A DNA stretch of 18,234 nucleotides from an uncultured Clostridia bacterium (lineage in GTDB: Bacteria > Bacillota > Clostridia > UBA1381). Shown in pieces: positions 13,300 through 18,234 of this stretch (positions are counted from its first letter, which is position 1; each line of letters opens with the position of its first letter). Both the position numbers and the translations under genes were made by a program. Location: NCBI GenBank assembly GCA_959602045.1, contig CAUGRT010000045.1, forward strand, positions 1 to 18,234. Reading direction: 5' to 3'. Under the pieces are notes generated by a model. That model worked only from the letters and a program-made list of their open reading frames with translations, had not been told where the DNA came from and ran no database searches.

Positions 13300-14568
13300 A
13301 TGCGTGTGAAAAAGACCGTACAGAAAATATTACCGTCAAAGTTGCTTGTTTTGAAACGGAAACGGGTATGTGCTTATGCAAGGGTTTCATCGGGAAAAGA
13401 TGAAATGCTCCATTCACTGTCAGCACAGATAAGCTATTACAGCGAGTATATTCAAGCTTGTAACGAGTGGGAATATGCCGGGGTATATGCCGACTCTGCG
13501 ATGACGGGTACAAAAGATTCAAGACCTGAGTTTCAGCGTATGCTGACGGAATGTAAAAACGGCAAAATTGATATGATCATTACAAAATCAATCAGCCGAT
13601 TTGCAAGAAATACCGTGACACTGCTTGAAACAGTGCGGGAACTGAAAAACCTCGGTGTTGATGTCTGGTTTGAAAAAGAAAATATCCATAGTATAAGCGG
13701 GGATGGTGAGCTGATGCTTACTATCCTCGCTTCTTTTGCACAAGAGGAAAGCCGGTCGGTTTCCGAAAATTGCAAATGGAGAATACGGCATAATTATGAG
13801 GAGGGAATTCCCAATGGATTCACACTTTATGGCTATGATATAAAGGATAGGGTAATGACCGTAAATGAAAAACAGGCAGAAGTGGTAAAGCGGATATTTA
13901 CAATGTATACCAATGGCAGCGGTTCCAAAAAGATATGCAATGAGTTAAACGAGGAAGGTATACTATCACCCAACGGACACCAATGGAGTGAAGGCAGGAT
14001 TATGGATATTTTGAAAAATGAAAAATATATCGGTGATTTGCTTTTGCAAAAATATTACTCCGAAAACCACATTTCAAAAAGAACACTTTTAAATGACGGA
14101 CGATTGAAGCAATATTATGTAACAGATAATCATGCGCCGATTATTGACAGAAAAACTTTTGAAACGGCACAGAGGATTATGGAAGCAAAGGAAATGACGC
14201 ATCCGCATATAAAAGCTTACGATTATAAGTTTAAGGATATGGTGTTCTGCGGTGAATGCGGAGCAAAATTTGCAAGAAAAAAGGTACACACCGGAACAGT
14301 TTCAGAGCATTTTGTCTGGAAGTGCCGGACCTATACGCATAAAGGAAAAAAGTATTGTGACAATAAACAGATTCCCGATAAAACGCTGATAATGCTTTCA
14401 GAAGATGTTGATAAGGAAATTGCAAAAATTATTGTACATCCTAATAATGCAGTATGCTTTCAACTGGCAGACGGTTCCGAAGTAACACGGGAATGGAAAA
14501 TTGACCGCAAATGGAGCGAAGAAATGAAAGAGAGAAATTTCTATAATCAAAGGAGGCGTTATCTGTAA
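13300..14568 (+). CDS. Large serine recombinase 1
   Basis: A 422-aa site-specific recombinase of the large serine (resolvase/invertase) family. The N-terminal catalytic domain (about 22-165) has CAYARVSSGKD with catalytic Ser30 and Arg28, then IITKSISRFARNTV and ASFAQEESRSVSEN. The recombinase DNA-binding domain spans about 175-300 (NGFTLYGYDIKD, KNEKYIGDLLLQKYY). A zinc ribbon follows, with Cys317, Cys320, Cys342 and Cys353. After it there is no long coiled coil, and the protein ends in a basic tail (EERNFYNQRRRYL region), so it is shorter than its neighbour. ATG 13300 has GGAAGGA upstream. It overlaps the next recombinase by one base (TAATG). It probably works with that protein in integration or excision. 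Confidence 0.9.
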   Translation: MRVKKTVQKILPSKLLVLKRKRVCAYARVSSGKDEMLHSLSAQISYYSEYIQACNEWEYAGVYADSAMTGTKDSRPEFQRMLTECKNGKIDMIITKSISRFARNTVTLLETVRELKNLGVDVWFEKENIHSISGDGELMLTILASFAQEESRSVSENCKWRIRHNYEEGIPNGFTLYGYDIKDRVMTVNEKQAEVVKRIFTMYTNGSGSKKICNELNEEGILSPNGHQWSEGRIMDILKNEKYIGDLLLQKYYSENHISKRTLLNDGRLKQYYVTDNHAPIIDRKTFETAQRIMEAKEMTHPHIKAYDYKFKDMVFCGECGAKFARKKVHTGTVSEHFVWKCRTYTHKGKKYCDNKQIPDKTLIMLSEDVDKEIAKIIVHPNNAVCFQLADGSEVTREWKIDRKWSEEMKERNFYNQRRRYL

Positions 14569-16145
14569 TGGTAAAAACAGTAACCGTTATACCGCAGCGT
14601 AAGAAATTGTATTCTGCGAGTGTAGAGCAAAAACAACAAAAAAGGCGCGTTGCGGCATATGCCAGGGTTTCAACGGATAGCGAGGAACAGCTTACAAGCT
14701 ATGAGGCACAGGTCGATTATTATACAAAATTCATACAGAAAAATGAAAACTGGGAGTTTGTAAAGGTTTATACAGATGAGGGGATTTCGGCAACCAACAT
14801 AAAGCATCGTGACGGGTTTAATGAAATGGTGAAAGACGCACTTGACGGTAAAATTGATTTGATAATAACAAAATCGGTGAGCAGATTTGCCAGAAATACG
14901 GTAGACAGCCTTGTAACGGTGAGGGAGCTTAAGGCGCATAATGTAGAGGTATACTTTGAAAAAGAGAATATTTACACTTTTGACGGAAAAGGCGAACTGC
15001 TTATCACGATAATATCGAGTCTTGCCCAGGAGGAAAGCCGGAGCATTTCGGAAAATGTAACCTGGGGACAGCGTAAACGATTTGCAGACGGAAAACTGAT
15101 TATGTCATTCGGAAACTTTCTGGGATATAAACGGGGTGAGGACGGTCAACCGGAGATTGTGGAAAAGGAAGCGAAGATTGTAAGACTAATCTATAAAATG
15201 TTCCTTGAAGGAAAAACACCAACATATATTGCGAAATATTTAACAGAGCAAAATATCCCTACACCGAGAGATAAAAATATATGGCGTTCAACAACGGTAG
15301 AATCCATTCTTAAAAATGAGAAATACAAAGGTGCCGCACTTTTGCAGAAAACATTTACAACAGATTTTCTTACAAAGAAAAAGAAAATCAATGAGGGTGA
15401 GATACAGCAGTATTATGTTGAGGACAGTCATCCGGCAATTGTTTCAAAGGAAGTTTACAGCCTTGTTCAGCAGGAATTTGAAAAAAGAAAAAACTCTAAG
15501 AATTATATGACAACATCAAGCTGTTTTTCGGGAAAAATATTTTGCGGAAATTGTGGCGGATTGTACGGCTCGAAGGTGTGGCACAGTAATTCCAAATACA
15601 GAAGAACCATATGGCAGTGCAATAACAAATTTAAAAATGACGATAAATGCAAAACACCGAATTTGACAGAAACGGAGTTGAAATCGGCATTTGTAAAGGT
15701 ATTTAATGAGATTCTTGATAATAGGGAAGAAATTATTGAATTTATAGAGAAAACCATTCTTGGGCTGTGTGATATGACAGAGCTTGAAAAGGAAATCCTT
15801 ACAGCAAAAGCGGAAACCAAGACAAAATTGGAGGCGGTGAATGAATATGTGAAATTGAATAGCCGGACGGCAATACCGCAGGAGGAATATTCAGAATATT
15901 TTGATAAGCTTATGACAGAATATGAGATGGCGCAGGGAAAATTACATAGGCTGGAGAAAGAGAAAAATGATATGTATGCAAGGAATGAACGGTGCAAGCA
16001 ATTCATACAGACTTTGAAACAAAGCGACATATTACAGAATTTTGATGAGGAGCTGTTTAACAGCACGGTTGAAAAAATATTGGTATATGCGGATAGGATA
16101 GTATTTGAGTTTAAGGAGGGGATGGAAAAAGGGTATATATTATAA
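14568..16145 (+). CDS. Large serine recombinase 2
   Basis: A 525-aa large serine recombinase with the full domain set. The catalytic domain (about 26-170) has VAAYARVSTDSEEQ with catalytic Ser35 and Arg33, IITKSVSRFARNTV, and SLAQEESRSISEN. The recombinase domain spans about 180-310 (LGYKRGEDGQPEIVEKEAKI, KNEKYKGAALLQKTF). The zinc ribbon starts with Cys326 and Cys329 (FCGNCGG) and ends near WQCNNKFKNDDKC. A coiled coil runs from about 395 to 490 (for example EKEILTAKAETKTKLEAVNE). It shares many motifs with the gene before it, so the pair probably arose by duplication. The coiled coil, which controls synapsis in this family, is only in this partner. A strong terminator follows. Confidence 0.92.
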   Translation: MVKTVTVIPQRKKLYSASVEQKQQKRRVAAYARVSTDSEEQLTSYEAQVDYYTKFIQKNENWEFVKVYTDEGISATNIKHRDGFNEMVKDALDGKIDLIITKSVSRFARNTVDSLVTVRELKAHNVEVYFEKENIYTFDGKGELLITIISSLAQEESRSISENVTWGQRKRFADGKLIMSFGNFLGYKRGEDGQPEIVEKEAKIVRLIYKMFLEGKTPTYIAKYLTEQNIPTPRDKNIWRSTTVESILKNEKYKGAALLQKTFTTDFLTKKKKINEGEIQQYYVEDSHPAIVSKEVYSLVQQEFEKRKNSKNYMTTSSCFSGKIFCGNCGGLYGSKVWHSNSKYRRTIWQCNNKFKNDDKCKTPNLTETELKSAFVKVFNEILDNREEIIEFIEKTILGLCDMTELEKEILTAKAETKTKLEAVNEYVKLNSRTAIPQEEYSEYFDKLMTEYEMAQGKLHRLEKEKNDMYARNERCKQFIQTLKQSDILQNFDEELFNSTVEKILVYADRIVFEFKEGMEKGYIL

Positions 16146-16168
16146 GGAAAGAAAAATTACATATTTAT

Positions 16169-16194
16169 GGGAGGCATCGCCTCCCTCTTTTTTT
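16169..16194 (+). terminator. Terminator after the recombinase operon
   Basis: GGGAGGC (16169-16175) and GCCTCCC (16179-16185) form a perfect 7-bp stem with loop ATC, followed by TC and seven T residues (16188-16194). This is a strong intrinsic terminator. It closes the prophage transcription unit before the AT-rich cargo. Confidence 0.92.
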
Positions 16195-16217
16195 ATTGCA
16201 AATTTTTATGAGATGTA

Positions 16218-16246
16218 TTGTTAAATTGTGAAATTTGTGGTATAAT
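16218..16246 (+). promoter_or_regulatory. Promoter of the ATPase gene
   Basis: TTGTTA (16218-16223) and TATAAT (16241-16246) are 17 bases apart, a good sigma-A promoter. Transcription would start near 16253 and leave about 30 nt before the ATG at 16284. It makes the ATPase gene independent of the recombinase operon. Confidence 0.8.
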
Positions 16247-16283
16247 AAAACCAATTTATACATTATATTTGGAGGAAGACAAA

Positions 16284-17840
16284 ATGGATGGAATAAAATT
16301 AAAAGATATTTTTATTGGATATGCAGATGGCGAGACGGAAGCAAATAGTCAAGAGCATAATTTCCTTGATTTGTTTTATACAGGGAATTCGAAGTACGAA
16401 GAAATATGTAAAATAAATAGTTTTATTATTTCTGGGAGAAAAGGAACGGGCAAAACTATACTAGCACAATATGTAATACACGTCAGTAATGATAAATATA
16501 AAAACCTGATAAGCAAATATATCAAGTTACCAAATGATATAAAGGAGTATGAATTTATTGAAAAAAATTATTCCGATATAAGTGAAGAAGAATATAACCT
16601 TTTTATTAAGTATTATATACTAAGAGCTTTGGCTGCAATTGTTATTAATAATAAAGTTTCAATGAGAAAATATTTTCAGGATGATAGTAAAGTTTCGTAC
16701 TTTGGAAAAATACACAATTATTTCAGATATTGTTTTTCTTTAAATAAAATAAAAAAAATGCTTGAAGAAAGATATCAAAAAGGAAATTTTGATTTCAGAT
16801 TGGTTCAAACGGAAGAAAAAAATGGATACAATTTAGAAAATGAAGGTAATTTAAAAGTTGCAAAGACAAGAGACGGGGCCTCTAGCGAAGTAGTCAATAA
16901 ATATGAACGACGCTTAAAAAAGTTTATCGAAATGATAAGAGAATTTGAGAAAATGATTTTTGATGTTGTAAGAGTCAATCCAGTTTTAGTGGTTTTTGAT
17001 GATATTGATGATATCAATAAGTATATAGTGGATTACAAAAATCAAAAGAAATTTCTAATTTTATTTATTAAATGTATAAAAGAAATTAATACGGAACTTC
17101 AAAAATGTAATAGTTTAAATAAATGCATTATTATCATAAGAGATGATATTTTGAATTCATTAAATGCTTTTGATAGCAATTTAAATAAAACTATTGTTGA
17201 TGCAGAAGTTAACCTAGATTGGGTGGGAAATAACCAACAAGAGATGTTGCTTGATATGTTTTTTACTAAAATTTCAAAATGTTCTCCTCGGTTTGCGACA
17301 ATGCCAGTACAGAAAATACGAGAAGAAATTATAGCTGGCAATAAAAGAGATATAAAATATAAGTTAAACTATATTATTGATAGAGGATTTGGACGCCCAA
17401 GAGATGTAATTACTTATTTTGGTAAAATAATAAAAAATAATTCAGATGCTGAAAAAATTGATTTTAACATGATTAAGAGTGCTCAAAATGAATATTCGAG
17501 TTCTTTTTGGAGCGAATTGAAAAATGAATTATCTTTTTATTATGAATATGAATATATAAATGCAGTAGAATTATTTTTGAGTTCTTTTGGGAAAAAGAAT
17601 TTTACATATGCGGAGGTAGAAGAATATTATAATAATCATCGTGAGCAGTATTTATGTATTAACGATTTCAATAGTTTTATGAATATGTTGTATTCATTTG
17701 GAATTGTGGGTAATTTTAGATATGAATCAGAGAATAGAGGTAAAGCATCTTTTTCATATCGTAAAGATGGGCATAATAAGCTTAATATTGAGGATAAAAT
17801 TACAGTTCATTTTGGATTGCGCCCAGTATTTAATTTGTAA
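16284..17840 (+). CDS. P-loop ATPase, Sll1717/FunZ-like
   Basis: A 518-aa ATPase. The N-terminus LKDIFIGYADGETEAN leads to a Walker A motif, ISGRKGTGKTILAQY (GRKGTGKT, residues 51-58). A Walker B strand, VLVVFDDIDDI, places the acidic pair at Asp239-Asp240. IIIIRDDIL and a following N-L-x-W segment (VNLDWVGN) resemble the conserved core of P-loop ATPases annotated Sll1717 or FunZ. The last 110 residues may be a winged-helix domain. I chose ATG 16284 with GGAGGA 8 bases upstream; the upstream in-frame TTG at 16218 lies in the -35 element. The gene is far more AT-rich than the phage genes. Related ATPases occur in mobile elements, and a defence role is possible but unproven. No partner effector gene is visible. 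Confidence 0.75.
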   Translation: MDGIKLKDIFIGYADGETEANSQEHNFLDLFYTGNSKYEEICKINSFIISGRKGTGKTILAQYVIHVSNDKYKNLISKYIKLPNDIKEYEFIEKNYSDISEEEYNLFIKYYILRALAAIVINNKVSMRKYFQDDSKVSYFGKIHNYFRYCFSLNKIKKMLEERYQKGNFDFRLVQTEEKNGYNLENEGNLKVAKTRDGASSEVVNKYERRLKKFIEMIREFEKMIFDVVRVNPVLVVFDDIDDINKYIVDYKNQKKFLILFIKCIKEINTELQKCNSLNKCIIIIRDDILNSLNAFDSNLNKTIVDAEVNLDWVGNNQQEMLLDMFFTKISKCSPRFATMPVQKIREEIIAGNKRDIKYKLNYIIDRGFGRPRDVITYFGKIIKNNSDAEKIDFNMIKSAQNEYSSSFWSELKNELSFYYEYEYINAVELFLSSFGKKNFTYAEVEEYYNNHREQYLCINDFNSFMNMLYSFGIVGNFRYESENRGKASFSYRKDGHNKLNIEDKITVHFGLRPVFNL

Positions 17841-17873
17841 TTGTGCAATATCACCAAAACAATACAAAAATCA

Positions 17874-17902
17874 TTGACATAACAAATAAAATATGATATA
17901 AT
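17874..17902 (+). promoter_or_regulatory. Perfect consensus promoter of the structured RNA
   Basis: TTGACA (17874-17879) and TATAAT (17897-17902) are exact sigma-A consensus elements with a 17-base spacer, 33 bases after the ATPase stop. The predicted start is near 17909. No terminator lies between the ATPase gene and this promoter, so ATPase transcripts may run through the RNA as well. Confidence 0.88.
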
Positions 17903-17908
17903 ATAAAT

Positions 17909-18070
17909 ATAATTGATGTAATTGAATATAATTATATTATGGGTATTAGCCCGTGAGCATTTTGCTCAAAATTTGGTTTGGTGTTCCGTAAGTCATTTGG
18001 ACTTAAAAAGCCACTTAAACGAAGCTGAGACTAAGAAGTTGTAGTTTTATGCTTCGTTTTTGTTTTTTTT
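17909..18070 (+). ncRNA. Structured noncoding RNA, unassigned (AbiF-like motif possible)
   Basis: A transcript of about 160 nt is predicted between a perfect promoter and a terminator. After an AT-rich start it has GGG/CCC (17941-17952), TGAGC-ATTTT-GCTCA (17954-17968), and TAAGTC-ATTTG-GACTTA (17989-18005). An outer helix of GTTTGGTG (17976-17983) with CAC-TT-AAAC (18012-18020, one bulged T) can enclose the third hairpin. No reading frame with a ribosome binding site was found in it. The order of compact hairpins looks like a conserved RNA rather than a leader. From memory it resembles the AbiF RNA motif found before Abi_2-type abortive infection genes, but I cannot verify this and no such gene follows within the window. 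It could be a regulator or partner of the ATPase. Confidence 0.6.
18017..18070 (+). terminator. Terminator of the structured RNA
   Basis: AAACGAAGC (18017-18025) pairs perfectly with GCTTCGTTT (18051-18059), and T-runs follow at 18057-18061 and 18063-18070. The loop is long (25 nt) and may hold an inner ACTA/TAGT helix. The left arm AAAC is also part of the possible outer helix of the RNA, so the two folds compete for those bases. Confidence 0.8.
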
Positions 18071-18234
18071 GCTAAATTGTTTTAAGGGGGTAAAAATTTT
18101 ATCTAAAAATAATTTGCGGAATTGTATTAAAATTGAGGTGCAGACACATAGGTCAACAATAAAGTTGATACAAGAAAAATCGAGTCAACCCCGAATTTTG
18201 TGTAAAGTCTTTACGAGACCTCCAAGATGATATA
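18071..18234. other. Unassigned right edge with short dyads
   Basis: No convincing gene is seen in these 164 bases. A G-rich stretch (AGGGGG, near 18084-18090) could be a ribosome binding site, but no ATG follows in a usable frame. TCAAC-AATAAA-GTTGA (18153-18168) is a small hairpin and GTAAAG-T-CTTTAC (18202-18214) is a perfect 13-base dyad. AATTTTGTGTAAA (18194-18206) recalls the ends of IS256-family elements, which on this orientation would mean an insertion sequence starting here and continuing beyond the window. The dyad could equally be an operator or part of an attachment site. Confidence 0.25.

Noticed and set aside
16218..16283. TTG 16218 as start of the ATPase
   Set aside because: It falls in the -35 element of the ATPase promoter, so it would be upstream of the transcript; ATG 16284 has GGAGGA at proper distance.
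18084..18230. Open plus-strand frame of about 50 codons after the structured RNA
   Set aside because: No ATG; only TTG/GTG starts badly placed for the G-rich stretch, and the translated product shows no recognisable pattern such as an Abi_2 domain.

Overview
The window is the right-hand part of a prophage with a contractile (myovirus-type, PBSX/skin-like) tail, integrated in a low-to-medium GC Bacillota genome, most likely a gut-type Clostridia. The evidence is the XkdM/N-tape measure-XkdP/Q/R/S/T/U gene order, strong AGGAGG ribosome binding sites, sigma-A-type promoters, tail proteins with YadA-like head repeats, a TcdE/phi-type holin, an Amidase_2 endolysin with an SLH-like tail, and tandem large serine recombinases. 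All protein genes lie on the + strand.

Layout. Positions 3-149 are the 3' end of a tail tube gene. Positions 273-823 hold the tail assembly chaperone, with a textbook -1 frameshift signal (A AAA AAC heptamer, 7-nt spacer, 11-bp hairpin) that would fuse it to a downstream overlapping reading frame. Positions 823-2847 encode the tape measure. Positions 2848-3252 contain no large gene but a compact element that looks like a type I toxin-antitoxin locus: a promoter, a long structured leader, a 20-residue hydrophobic peptide, a shared bidirectional terminator, and a convergent antisense RNA driven by a perfect consensus promoter. Positions 3253-7496 are tightly overlapping baseplate genes (XkdP-like without LysM, a peptidoglycan hydrolase fused to XkdQ, XkdR, XkdS, baseplate J, XkdU). 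Positions 7522-12349 hold fibre and receptor-binding genes, with the holin inside this group. Positions 12336-13073 encode the amidase, which has a strong internal start that could also make its C-terminal wall-binding part alone.

The recombination module follows: a 51-aa SHOCT-like protein (13077-13232) and two overlapping large serine recombinases (13300-16145), closed by a strong terminator. To the right the base composition becomes much more AT-rich. This part holds a separately promoted P-loop ATPase of the Sll1717/FunZ type (16284-17840), then a consensus promoter and a compact structured RNA of about 160 nt ending in an intrinsic terminator (about 17909-18070). The last 160 bases are unassigned. 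This end looks like acquired cargo, possibly a defence locus, at or just beyond the prophage boundary.

Together, the tail genes build the contractile tail and baseplate, the hub hydrolase opens the wall during entry, the holin and amidase lyse the host, and the recombinases integrate and excise the element. The least explained parts are the toxin/antisense locus inside the tail operon and the ATPase-RNA end. All family names are from recognition of motifs by eye; no database search was run.
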